Shown piece after piece: positions 15,494 to 23,353 of a stretch of DNA of 34,800 bases. Position 1 is the first letter of the stretch. Every line of letters starts with the position of its first letter. The translations under genes were made by a program, and so were the position numbers. The notes beneath the pieces are model-generated. The model did not search any database and had not been told where the DNA came from. It saw only the letters and a program-made list of their open reading frames with translations. The stretch comes from an uncultured Saprospiraceae bacterium (GTDB taxonomy: Bacteria > Bacteroidota > Bacteroidia > Chitinophagales > Saprospiraceae), in contig CALFUU010000078.1 of the NCBI GenBank assembly GCA_937929835.1, positions 1-34,800 on the forward strand, read 5' to 3'.

Positions 15494-16978
15494 TTGGCAA
15501 AGTTTACATTTATTGACCTTTTTGCAGGTATTGGAGGATTTCATCTCGGTTTGAAGAAGAATGGTGGTGAATGCTTGGCTTTCAGCGAAATTGCCCCGAA
15601 TGCTATCAGTGCTTATTGTGCAAATCTTCCTTTAGAATCATACAATAACTTAGGTGATATCACTAAAATTGAATCACTACCTAGACACGACTTATTGACG
15701 GCAGGTGTACCATGTCAAAGTTGGTCAATTGCAGGTAAAAATCTTGGTTTCGATGATGATAGAGGGCAGTTGTGGAATGATACTATATACCTGTTGAATA
15801 AGTCTAGACCCAAGGCTTTTATTTTTGAGAATGTTAAGGGTCTTGCTGACCCAAGAAATAAGGAGGCCTTAAAGTTTATCCTTCAAAGAATTAAAGATTC
15901 AGGATATCATGCAGCAGCATATGTTATTAACTCCTATGATTATGGAGTACTTCAAAATAGAATTAGAGTTTACATAGTTGGATTTAAAAATAAGAAACAC
16001 TTTGAAAGATTCAAGTTGCCACCTGTTAAGCCATCAGATAAAAAGTTATATCAAGTTCTAGATGGTATAAGGGTTGGGAATTATTCCAAGCGGAAATTCG
16101 AAACAAGTAAACTATTTGGAGAGGTTGTTCCAATGGCTAGGACTCGATTTCAAAAAGTTGATGAAGTAAATGACTTTTTCCTTTTCAATGATATTAGAAA
16201 TGGACATTCTACTATTCATTCATGGGATTTAGTTAAAGTAACTAAAGAGCAAGAAAAACTGTGTAATCTGATATTGAAGAATCGAAGAAAGAAAGTTTTT
16301 GGGCCAAGAGATGGCAACCCGCTATCATTAACTCAACTTCAGTCATTAGACTCCAAAGTAAAGCAAAGTATGCTTGATGAGCTTGTGTCTAAGGGAATAC
16401 TAAAAAAAGTAACCTATGCTTTCAATATCGAGGAACGGTTGATTCAAAATTTATCTCCTAAAGAAGAGATTGTTCTGTCTTATAAGCGTGGATCAGAAAT
16501 ACACTTAGACAATCTTGTTGTAAAGAATAAAATTCTAGTTTCTAGTGGTGTTAAGTTCACAAATGTCCTTGAAGGCTTGCAAGTTAAGAATATAATATCA
16601 CCCTCAGAAATAAGATATGAATTCAAAAACTCTAAAATCTCATCTGGAATAAATGGCATAAATCGAATATATCTACCAATGTCAGATGTATTTTCAACAT
16701 TGGTTGCAAGTGATACAAATGATTTTGTCGCAACTGAGAATGTTGAATTTGAAAATCCTGAAGATTACAAATCATCCTTCATTGATCAGATTTACAGAAA
16801 ACACAAGTTTAGAAAAATTACCAAATCGGAAGCTTGCAGAATTCAGGGGTTTCCATCAAACTACAAACTTCAAGAAGGAAGGTCTAAGTGGATGAAGTTA
16901 ATTGGAAATAGTGTCTCTGTTCCTGTTATTGAAAGTCTTGGAAGTTCAATTCTTAAGACTGGGGTCTTTGATTCTTGA
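15494..16978 (+). CDS. DNA (cytosine-5)-methyltransferase of the R-M system
   Basis: This 494-residue protein has the C5-methyltransferase motifs in order: FIDLFAGIGGFHLG at 6-19 (motif I), FSEIAPNA near 30-37 (II), the catalytic GVPCQSWS with Cys74 (IV), FENVKGL at 111-117 (VI), QNRIRVYIVG at 154-163 (VIII), and at the C-terminus SEACRIQGFP near 445 (IX) and LIGNSVSVPV near 470 (X). It methylates C5 of cytosine in the recognition site and so protects host DNA from the divergent endonuclease. The ~270-residue stretch between motifs VIII and IX holds the target-recognition region. It is long, and includes a winged-helix-like segment at about 275-315 (LTQLQSLDSKVKQSMLDELV). The start is TTG at 15494, just before motif I; no ATG fits. 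The gene is AT-rich (one sampled line about 32% GC against about 48% in the helicase). Confidence 0.94.
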   Translation: MAKFTFIDLFAGIGGFHLGLKKNGGECLAFSEIAPNAISAYCANLPLESYNNLGDITKIESLPRHDLLTAGVPCQSWSIAGKNLGFDDDRGQLWNDTIYLLNKSRPKAFIFENVKGLADPRNKEALKFILQRIKDSGYHAAAYVINSYDYGVLQNRIRVYIVGFKNKKHFERFKLPPVKPSDKKLYQVLDGIRVGNYSKRKFETSKLFGEVVPMARTRFQKVDEVNDFFLFNDIRNGHSTIHSWDLVKVTKEQEKLCNLILKNRRKKVFGPRDGNPLSLTQLQSLDSKVKQSMLDELVSKGILKKVTYAFNIEERLIQNLSPKEEIVLSYKRGSEIHLDNLVVKNKILVSSGVKFTNVLEGLQVKNIISPSEIRYEFKNSKISSGINGINRIYLPMSDVFSTLVASDTNDFVATENVEFENPEDYKSSFIDQIYRKHKFRKITKSEACRIQGFPSNYKLQEGRSKWMKLIGNSVSVPVIESLGSSILKTGVFDS

Positions 16979-17030
16979 TTAGCTGATTACAAATAGACAA
17001 CAAAACAAGACCCCACGTGATCTTAACCTA

Positions 17031-17042
17031 TTCTATTCCACT
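17031..17042 (-). repeat. right flank copy of 12-bp inverted repeat around R-M island
   Basis: On the minus strand this reads AGTGGAATAGAA, as at 14584-14595. It includes the last two codons and stop of the hydrolase gene (GTG GAA TAG), so the right boundary of the island falls at the very 3' end of that gene. Confidence 0.45.
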
Positions 17043-17953
17043 CCAGAATCCTGAGTTACTTTAGCCTGACTCTCCACCAAAAAACCAGATACCAGATCCC
17101 AATAAGCTTCCCCACCCACAGTCCAGACGTCATTGTGACCAGCACCTTCGACAATATGAAACCGTTTATCGATACTGCCTATCGCTTCATAATTAGTATA
17201 CCCGTGTTGTATGTCAATTTTTTCGTCCGCATCACCGTGCACTAGTAGTAGCGGTTGTTTGATTTGAGGTACTATATTTTTGGGGCTGGCTTCTGCTTCG
17301 GTAAATTCTGCTAAGTCACAGGCCCGAGCACTGAGATAATTAGCCATCGTCTCAAATTCAAAACCAATGTAATCTTCTTGATAGGCAAGTACTATCGAAG
17401 AGAAATCAGAGAAGGTACTCTCTATAATGCCATACAGAATCCTGTTATCGTGTGCCATCACTTGTAGAGCTACGGCTCCCCCTAGTGAATGCCCCCAGAT
17501 GGCTAAGTTGTCTGAGCATTGTTCCTGAGCAATAAGTGTGTCTATCAGATATTGAATATCACGATGCTCCTTTACGCCGAAGGTGCAGAACTCTCCACCA
17601 CTGGTGCCGTGAGACCGCAAGTTGACTGCAATTGTCTGAAAGCCTAGCGCATTGAGCTTGGGTACCATACGATCATAGTATCTGTAGCTGCCCGCAATAC
17701 CATGTATAAGGATAATGGACCCTCTTCTAGTTGATGGCGGTTCTACAATATGTGCTGTAAGATCTAAGCCTTCAAAGCCCTTGTAGGTCATCAACTGATC
17801 TTGGTTAGGCGTCAAGGTGGCTGCTGGTCGGAATAGCTTTCTGCCCACTTGGAGCACGGGGTTGTTCATTTCTATAACAAACCTCGGTAGTATAATGTAA
17901 AAAAAGAGAAAGAGTGCCAAGCAAAATACGCCTGCACCTATTTTCTTCACCAT
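17033..17953 (-). CDS. membrane-anchored alpha/beta hydrolase
   Basis: This 306-residue protein has an N-terminal hydrophobic anchor (about 5-25), then an alpha/beta-hydrolase core: LIHGIAGSY at 83-90 (oxyanion region), NLRSHGTSGG at 111-120, nucleophile elbow GHSLGG with Ser156, HGDADEKI with Asp241, and GAGHNDV with His273. This is a complete Ser-Asp-His triad in the serine aminopeptidase/acylglycerol-lipase-like (Hydrolase_4) style. It is likely an esterase or lipase-like enzyme facing the periplasm; the substrate is not predictable. It lies downstream of the aldehyde dehydrogenase on the same strand but is separated from it by a long hairpin, so it may have its own promoter. Its 3' end abuts the restriction-modification island and is intact. 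Confidence 0.9.
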   Translation of the reverse strand: MVKKIGAGVFCLALFLFFYIILPRFVIEMNNPVLQVGRKLFRPAATLTPNQDQLMTYKGFEGLDLTAHIVEPPSTRRGSIILIHGIAGSYRYYDRMVPKLNALGFQTIAVNLRSHGTSGGEFCTFGVKEHRDIQYLIDTLIAQEQCSDNLAIWGHSLGGAVALQVMAHDNRILYGIIESTFSDFSSIVLAYQEDYIGFEFETMANYLSARACDLAEFTEAEASPKNIVPQIKQPLLLVHGDADEKIDIQHGYTNYEAIGSIDKRFHIVEGAGHNDVWTVGGEAYWDLVSGFLVESQAKVTQDSGVE

Positions 17954-17975
17954 AGTTGTTCTATTGGAATTATAT

Positions 17976-18015
17976 ATCCTCGAATCCTTAGCACTATGAC
18001 TAAAGATTCGAGGAT
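17976..18015 (-). terminator. long hairpin after the aldehyde dehydrogenase gene
   Basis: Arms ATCCTCGAATCCTTAG (17976-17991) and CTAAAGATTCGAGGAT (18000-18015) pair over 16 bp around an 8-nt loop. The single non-Watson-Crick position is a G-U wobble in minus-strand RNA but a C-A mismatch in plus-strand RNA. This suggests the structure acts in the minus transcript, 9 bp after the aldehyde dehydrogenase stop. It lacks a strong U-run, so it may be a terminator, attenuator or mRNA-stabilising structure. Confidence 0.6.
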
Positions 18016-18023
18016 CAATTTTC

Positions 18024-19559
18024 TTATAGGTTAAATTCTATGCCCTGCGCAAGAGGCAATTCTTTACTGTAGTTGATGGTGTTGGTCTGTCTACGCATAT
18101 AGGCTTTCCATGAGTCAGAGCCTGACTCTCTACCGCCACCAGTTTCTTTCTCACCACCAAAGGCACCACCGATCTCCGCACCGCTCGTGCCGATATTGAC
18201 ATTGGCGATCCCACAATCAGATCCTGCTGCTGATAAGAAAGTTTCTGCTTCCCGCATATTGGTTGTCATAATGGCTGACGATAAGCCTTGGGGGACGTTA
18301 TTTTGTATTTGGATAGCGTTTTCTAGCTTGCCTTTGTACTTCATCAAATAGAGTATTGGGGCAAAGGTTTCGTGCTGCACTATTTTGAGATTGGCATCTA
18401 CTTCCGCCACACAAGGCTTGACATAGCAACCGCTCTCATACTTTTTGCCTTTGAGTACGCCACCTTCTATGAGGAATTCTCCACCTTCTTCTTTGATCTT
18501 GCCTCTCGTCTCATTATAGGCTGCAACAGCATCTGTGTCGATAAGCGGTCCGACGTGCATCTTAGGATTCAATGGATCACCAATCTTGAGTTGTGGGTAC
18601 GCTTTTTTCAGCATACTTTTGACCTTGCCATACACCTTTTCGTGTACGATAAGTCTTCGTGTCGACGTACATCTCTGCCCGCAAGTGCCGACAGCACCGA
18701 AGACAGCACCTGTCAGTACAAGGTTAAGATCGGCCTCTGGTGTGATAATGATCGCATTGTTGCCACCCAGTTCCAGTAGCGTCTTGCCTAATCTCGCGGA
18801 TACAGTTGCGCCAACTATTTTACCCATTCTGGTGCTTCCTGTTGCAGAGATCAAAGGTACTCTTGTGTCTAGAGTCATGTATTCTCCGACCTTGTAATCA
18901 CCGGTGACGATGCTGCTGACACCTTCAGGCACATTGTTTTTCTTAAGTACAGCTTTGAGGATGTTCTGACATGCAACCGTACACATAGGTGTCTTCTCGC
19001 TACCTTTCCACACACATACGTCGCCACATACGAGGGCAATCATAGAGTTCCAAGCCCATACCGCTACTGGAAAGTTAAATGCGGATATGATACCGACGAC
19101 ACCTAGTGGATGCCACTGCTCATACATTCTATGTGCAGGACGTTCGCTATGCATCGTCAAGCCATAGAGTTGTCTAGAGAGACCGACAGCGAAGTCGCAG
19201 ATATCTATCATCTCTTGCACTTCTCCCCAGCCCTCCTGAAGAGACTTACCCATCTCATAAGAGACGAGACGACCTAGGGTGTCCTTGTTTTCTCTTAACG
19301 CTTCTCCATACTGTCTGACGATTTCGCCTCTCTTAGGTGCAGGAACGAGACGCCATTCTGCAAAGGCCTTCTGTGCAGTTTTGATGACCTTTTCGTAGTC
19401 TGATTTAGATGTTGTCGTGACAGATCCTATGAGTTTTCCATCGACAGGCGAGTAGGATTTTATAGCTGTTTTGGCAGAGCCTTTAAGTGATTTAAGGCCT
19501 GTAGAGGTGCCAGAATTGGTTCTTCCGAGGCCTAATTTTTTTAGTTGACTTAGGTTCAT
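18024..19559 (-). CDS. ALDH7-type aldehyde dehydrogenase (aminoadipate semialdehyde/P6C dehydrogenase-like)
   Basis: This 511-residue NAD-dependent aldehyde dehydrogenase has GSTRMGK near 241 (cofactor region), LELGGNN with general-base Glu263, and GTCGQRCTSTRR with nucleophile Cys297. The wording around both catalytic residues (LELGGNNAII, AVGTCGQRCT) and length match ALDH7 (antiquitin/AmaB), which oxidises alpha-aminoadipate semialdehyde in lysine breakdown and in some bacteria betaine or general aldehydes. PHPLGVVG-like HPLGVVGIISAFNFP near 150-164 is the cofactor-pocket signature. It is cytosolic and monocistronic or weakly linked to the hydrolase across the long hairpin. Substrate choice is inferred from family resemblance only. 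The ~190-bp region upstream holds no clear promoter match. Confidence 0.88.
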   Translation of the reverse strand: MNLSQLKKLGLGRTNSGTSTGLKSLKGSAKTAIKSYSPVDGKLIGSVTTTSKSDYEKVIKTAQKAFAEWRLVPAPKRGEIVRQYGEALRENKDTLGRLVSYEMGKSLQEGWGEVQEMIDICDFAVGLSRQLYGLTMHSERPAHRMYEQWHPLGVVGIISAFNFPVAVWAWNSMIALVCGDVCVWKGSEKTPMCTVACQNILKAVLKKNNVPEGVSSIVTGDYKVGEYMTLDTRVPLISATGSTRMGKIVGATVSARLGKTLLELGGNNAIIITPEADLNLVLTGAVFGAVGTCGQRCTSTRRLIVHEKVYGKVKSMLKKAYPQLKIGDPLNPKMHVGPLIDTDAVAAYNETRGKIKEEGGEFLIEGGVLKGKKYESGCYVKPCVAEVDANLKIVQHETFAPILYLMKYKGKLENAIQIQNNVPQGLSSAIMTTNMREAETFLSAAGSDCGIANVNIGTSGAEIGGAFGGEKETGGGRESGSDSWKAYMRRQTNTINYSKELPLAQGIEFNL

Positions 19560-19793
19560 TTTTGCTTTTTATAAATTATGGTAGCTAAGTTAGGATTATT
19601 TGGAGTCCGATGAGATGTTGTAGATTAAGATAACAAATGAGATAGTCTCAAGGTCTTTCTTCTATTGCCCTAAAGTTGTCGACGATAAATTTCGGAAGTG
19701 CTCACAATAAAAGGTAAATATTAGGGTTATATTAACATCTGTGGCATAATGTTTTGCAGATGGGCAATATTTACTAACTTAAAAAATCAGCTA

Positions 19794-21914
19794 ATGCGGT
19801 ACTTCACCCTAGGCATACTGTTGTTCAGTATGGTTCCCCTCCTTTCCCAAAACCAAGGTTCCAGCTTTATCCATTTTGAAAGTGATGTGCATCAACTCGA
19901 TGCCCAATCAAGAATTCAGATCAGTGATATGCTCCTCAATCTGGAGCGACACTCAGACTTTAGTATTCAAGTTGTCGGACACACGGATCAAGATGGCAGT
20001 GAAGCTTACAATGAGATTTTAGCTCATAAAAGGGCTGAAGCAGTAACGGAGTATATGTTAGGTCTGGGCATATCAGAGAACAGCATCAAGCAATTGTCTA
20101 AGGGAGAGAGAGCGCTTCTGAGGCAAGAGTCGACACAAGATGCCAAACAAGAAAACAGACGTGTAGAGATCAAGTACACCTATAGTGACTATGCGTCACT
20201 TGATGAAATGCTGGCAGATGTCGGCACTCAGGATCCAGTGCAGTTAGTTACAGTTACCCCCGAAGAAAGCCAATTGATTGATCTAGAAGGTGGCACACGT
20301 GTCTATATTCCTAAAGGCGCTTTTGTGCATAAAGATGGTCGTGAAGTGACTGGTGAGGTCGTCGTCGAAGTTATAGAAGCACATACGCTTAAGGATTTTA
20401 TGCAACACGATCTCTTTACAGAGAGTAATGGTGAACTCTTAGAGACTGGTGGGATGTTGCATATAGCAGCGACGGCAGATGGTCAGCCCGTCGATCTAGC
20501 AGAAAATAGAGCTCTAGAACTGATCTATCCCGTACAAAAGATAGAAGAGGGTATGGAACTTTTCTATGGTGAGGCTACGGATGATGGGATGAATTGGACA
20601 CCTTCCAATCGTGAATTTAGAACAACACAGGTGATGAATGATCCTGTGATGATAGAAATGGACGCTATTCTCAATTATGATTTTGGCAGATTGGAAAGGG
20701 CCAATATGCAGTTCCCTAAAATGATGGCACGACCACGCTATCCTAAAAAACCCTTCCCCCCAGCGAGCACCATCTACTCCGATAAAAAATATGAAGAGCT
20801 GTATGCGAGTTACGAAAAAAATCTAGATGACTGGAAAAACGGTCGACCCGCGTATCTAGAAAAGGAAGCCAACTGGCAGAAAGAAGTCTCTCGAAGACTG
20901 GGTATTATCGGCGACTTTAAGCAACAACAGTTGGAAGTAGAGTATAGGATTATGGTGGCGAGGGCTTTGCGCGGATTGAGCCAGATGGAAGGCCGTAGAG
21001 CACCGGCAGAAAAGCTACGCAAGCTATTTGGTTTCATCAGAAAGCCAATGAGAATCATCTTAGATGAGAAGAAAATGTACACCGCGGCCTTTGATAATTA
21101 TACGCGAGAAGTGATAGCGGATAGAGCAATCAAGTTTTCTCCAGAAGGTTTTTGGATCAAACCGGATAATAAAATGTGTAACGATCTTAAGACGCTGGTC
21201 TTTGAGGCAGAGAGAAAACTCAAGGAACAAAGATTCCGAGAGACGGGAAGAATTGATAGAAGTTCATTTGGTAGTTATGTAGCAGGCATAAGCCAGCTCG
21301 GATGGATTAATTGTGATGCCTTTAGAAGAGGCTATGAGCAAGGAGATCTGATTGTCAACAAAACCAATAGCAGCACACGACACTATCTGGTTTACAAAGA
21401 CTTGAGGAGTTTCATAGGCGGCAGGAGTTATGTAGAAGGAACAAAGTTCAACAATATCGCTCTACGGCAGCCAGTGAAATTGATAGCGGTCAGCCTCGTA
21501 GATGAAAAGCCCATGATGGCTGTACAAGAATTTGTAACGAGAGCCAATCAGGTTATTGATATGGAATTAAAGCCTTGTAGTCTCGATGATATCAAGGCTG
21601 AGCTAAATTCTGTAGATCGACAGTGGGCGGGGCAGAAGAGCACGCCAGAAATATTAAGTTATGACTTAGACCTGAAGGTATTTCCTAATCCGACGGCAGT
21701 CAGTTTTACTGCGGTGGCAGAACCTGCAGAGGAGCTTCGTGAGATGGCCATATATGATATGCAAGGTAAGATGTTGAGACAGTTGGGTGCAGGCAGGGAA
21801 GGTATTGATACTCCCGTTTCTGTAGCAGAGTTTGATAATGGGACTTATGTCGTCACAGCAGTATTTAAAAATGGTCGGTCTACTTCAGAGCAACTTATAG
21901 TACAGAACGAATAA
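19794..21914 (+). CDS. OmpA-domain protein with ZU5-like region and T9SS sorting domain
   Basis: I place the start at ATG 19794 because it gives a signal peptide (MRYFTLGILLFSMVPLLSQ); an ATG at 19749 would prepend 15 residues and spoil it. The mature 706-residue precursor opens with an OmpA/MotB-like domain (FIHFESDVHQLD, VVGHTDQDGSEAYN, RAEAVTEYM, NRRVEIKY; about 20-125). That domain normally binds peptidoglycan and normally sits at the C-terminus. A segment with GGTRVYIPKGAFVHKDG (near 165) resembles a ZU5-like fold. A basic, coiled middle region follows (about 300-440). The last ~80 residues (KVFPNPTAVSF onward) form a type A T9SS sorting domain. It is probably exported through T9SS and surface-attached. 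The combination is unusual and the exact role is unknown. A strong terminator lies downstream. Confidence 0.82.
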   Translation: MRYFTLGILLFSMVPLLSQNQGSSFIHFESDVHQLDAQSRIQISDMLLNLERHSDFSIQVVGHTDQDGSEAYNEILAHKRAEAVTEYMLGLGISENSIKQLSKGERALLRQESTQDAKQENRRVEIKYTYSDYASLDEMLADVGTQDPVQLVTVTPEESQLIDLEGGTRVYIPKGAFVHKDGREVTGEVVVEVIEAHTLKDFMQHDLFTESNGELLETGGMLHIAATADGQPVDLAENRALELIYPVQKIEEGMELFYGEATDDGMNWTPSNREFRTTQVMNDPVMIEMDAILNYDFGRLERANMQFPKMMARPRYPKKPFPPASTIYSDKKYEELYASYEKNLDDWKNGRPAYLEKEANWQKEVSRRLGIIGDFKQQQLEVEYRIMVARALRGLSQMEGRRAPAEKLRKLFGFIRKPMRIILDEKKMYTAAFDNYTREVIADRAIKFSPEGFWIKPDNKMCNDLKTLVFEAERKLKEQRFRETGRIDRSSFGSYVAGISQLGWINCDAFRRGYEQGDLIVNKTNSSTRHYLVYKDLRSFIGGRSYVEGTKFNNIALRQPVKLIAVSLVDEKPMMAVQEFVTRANQVIDMELKPCSLDDIKAELNSVDRQWAGQKSTPEILSYDLDLKVFPNPTAVSFTAVAEPAEELREMAIYDMQGKMLRQLGAGREGIDTPVSVAEFDNGTYVVTAVFKNGRSTSEQLIVQNE

Positions 21915-21947
21915 CTAGCCAATAAAGAATTTCTTCCTGACAAAGAG

Positions 21948-21973
21948 TGGGGTAGGCTGCAAGGTCTACCCCA
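21948..21973 (+). terminator. weak hairpin after the OmpA/T9SS gene
   Basis: TGGGGTAG (21948-21955) and CTACCCCA (21966-21973) form an 8-bp GC-containing stem with a 10-nt loop, 34 bp after the stop. There is no U-tract, so it may assist the stronger terminator that follows or stabilise the mRNA end. Confidence 0.35.
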
Positions 21974-22001
21974 TTCTATCTGAATGCATTATCCAGTAAA
22001 T

Positions 22002-22046
22002 AAAAAAGCCCTGACACTTCGCAAAGTGACAGGGCTTTTTCTTTTT
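22002..22046. terminator. strong bidirectional intrinsic terminator
   Basis: A-tract, GCCCTG-A-CACTT, short loop, AAGTG-A-CAGGGC and T-tract form a long stem (one A-A mismatch) with poly-T on the 3' side of both strands. It sits between the convergent OmpA/T9SS gene and the choice-of-anchor gene and should end transcripts from both. Confidence 0.9.
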
Positions 22047-22062
22047 CACGATGTTGAACACA

Positions 22063-22839
22063 TCAATTCTTTATAACTCTCTTGACTCTGGTTTCGCCTT
22101 GAGCAGTTGTGGCCATTAAAAGATAGACGCCAGCGTCAAGTGCACTAACATCCATTTGATTTGCCGATTGCTCTATGAGCAACTGACCTCTTAGGTCCAG
22201 CAGTCGAAAAACATCTGAAGTTGCCCCTTCTATATTAAGCACCTTTGTCACAGGATTAGGATAAGTCCTGAGGTCACTGTTGTTAATGTCTACTGTAGAC
22301 GTAGAGCCCTGCTCAAATGTAGCAGAAGTACTCGTCGCTCCATCACCCCCAGGGCTACCGTTTCCATTGACTGCGTTGCCTCCTGAGTAGAATGTGACAG
22401 AACCTGCATCTGGAGCAGTCCAAGGAATCGCTACGGTATTTGTCGGTAGTCGCATTGATTGTACTACATATTGTCTGTCAGCATTGCCAAACTCTCTTAC
22501 ACCATCAGGTAGATCAGTAAAGTTGTTGACGGGATTTTGTTGGTCATCTAAGCAGACCATTTGAAATCCATAACCTGTAGGCGGTACCGTTGAAGAGGTA
22601 TTGATGGTAACATTAACGAGATACTCGGCACCTGGTAGGTATCTTTCTATAATGTTGCCATCTAGATCAGTGAGTGAAAGTTCCATACTTGGGTCAAAAG
22701 CACCAGCCGAATGACAACCAGCATTGCCGCAAGCTCTAGCATCACCAGGAGCTCCACTAGCAGGAATAGTATAGCCACCAGACCACGAGAGGAGGGTAAT
22801 AGAGAGGATTATAATAAAAGCAAAGTATAGTTTTTTCAT
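22063..22839 (-). CDS. choice-of-anchor V-like secreted protein with T9SS type A sorting domain
   Basis: This 258-residue protein has a signal peptide (about 1-20). Next comes a short cysteine motif CGNAGCH (Cys37, Cys42, His43) in the GAPGDARxCxxxGCHSAG context, which in related proteins reads like a c-type haem site. A single beta domain (about 48-175, GYGFQMVCLDDQQNP, FYSGGNAVNGNG) resembles the Reeler-like/choice-of-anchor V fold. The final ~72 residues (LRTYPNPVTKVLNIEG onward) are a type A T9SS sorting domain ending in VKRVIKN. It is likely surface-attached or released through T9SS. The spacing CX4CH differs from standard CX2CH, so haem binding is uncertain. It lies 100 bp after the DUF1573 gene on the same strand and ends at the bidirectional terminator. 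Confidence 0.85.
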   Translation of the reverse strand: MKKLYFAFIIILSITLLSWSGGYTIPASGAPGDARACGNAGCHSAGAFDPSMELSLTDLDGNIIERYLPGAEYLVNVTINTSSTVPPTGYGFQMVCLDDQQNPVNNFTDLPDGVREFGNADRQYVVQSMRLPTNTVAIPWTAPDAGSVTFYSGGNAVNGNGSPGGDGATSTSATFEQGSTSTVDINNSDLRTYPNPVTKVLNIEGATSDVFRLLDLRGQLLIEQSANQMDVSALDAGVYLLMATTAQGETRVKRVIKN

Positions 22840-22939
22840 GTTTGTTATTTATAATTTCAAATATCTCAATTTCTGTTGAGTAGCCACTTTGTCGTATGGT
22901 AGGTATATACTTCGATGCTACCTTGCAGACATTTCGTAG

Positions 22940-23341
22940 CTATTTTATGACGTTGACAGTAAAAAAGGCCTCTACGACGATAGGATAGGTGTTTGCAATA
23001 ACATCTACCGTTTTAGTTAATTCTCCAAGAGTCTGATCTGTGCTGTCATAAGTTACGGAAATGACACCTTTCTCTCCTGGAGCGATGGGCTTTCTAGGCC
23101 AATCCAAGGTCGTGCATTTGCAAGCTGTAACTAATTCTATTTCTAGGATAGCAGAGCCCGTGTTTTCAAATTTGAATTCAACCTCCTTTTTTTCGCCTAG
23201 CTTGACATCTCCTACATTGATGGTTTCTTGCTCCCAGGTGATCTGTGCTACCTTCTGTCCAGATCTGTTGGTAACAACCTTTTGACTCTTACATCCTAGT
23301 GCAAATATTACCGCAAGTGATATTAGAACGAGCTTCTTCAT
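22940..23341 (-). CDS. DUF1573 lipoprotein
   Basis: This 133-residue protein has a lipoprotein signal (MKKLVLISLAVIFALGC, lipobox ALGC with Cys17) and one DUF1573 Ig-like domain (about 35-130: VGDVKLGEKKEVEFKFENTG, CKCTTLDWPRKPIAPGEKGVISVTYD). The CKCTT block is the family's conserved cysteine pair. DUF1573 proteins are common in Bacteroidota envelopes and their function is unknown. It starts 12 bp after the thrS stop on the same strand, so it is probably expressed from the thrS transcript. Confidence 0.9.
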   Translation of the reverse strand: MKKLVLISLAVIFALGCKSQKVVTNRSGQKVAQITWEQETINVGDVKLGEKKEVEFKFENTGSAILEIELVTACKCTTLDWPRKPIAPGEKGVISVTYDSTDQTLGELTKTVDVIANTYPIVVEAFFTVNVIK

Positions 23342-23353
23342 AGAATTTTTGAG

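Noticed and set aside
14704-16978. Whole mobile element (transposase or integrase) carrying the R-M genes
   Set aside because: No recombinase gene or long terminal repeats are present; only a 12-bp inverted repeat and AT-rich composition.
16961-17014. GGGGTCTT / AAGACCCC inverted pair spanning the methyltransferase stop
   Set aside because: Arms are only 8 bp with a 38-nt loop and no U-tract; too weak to call a terminator.
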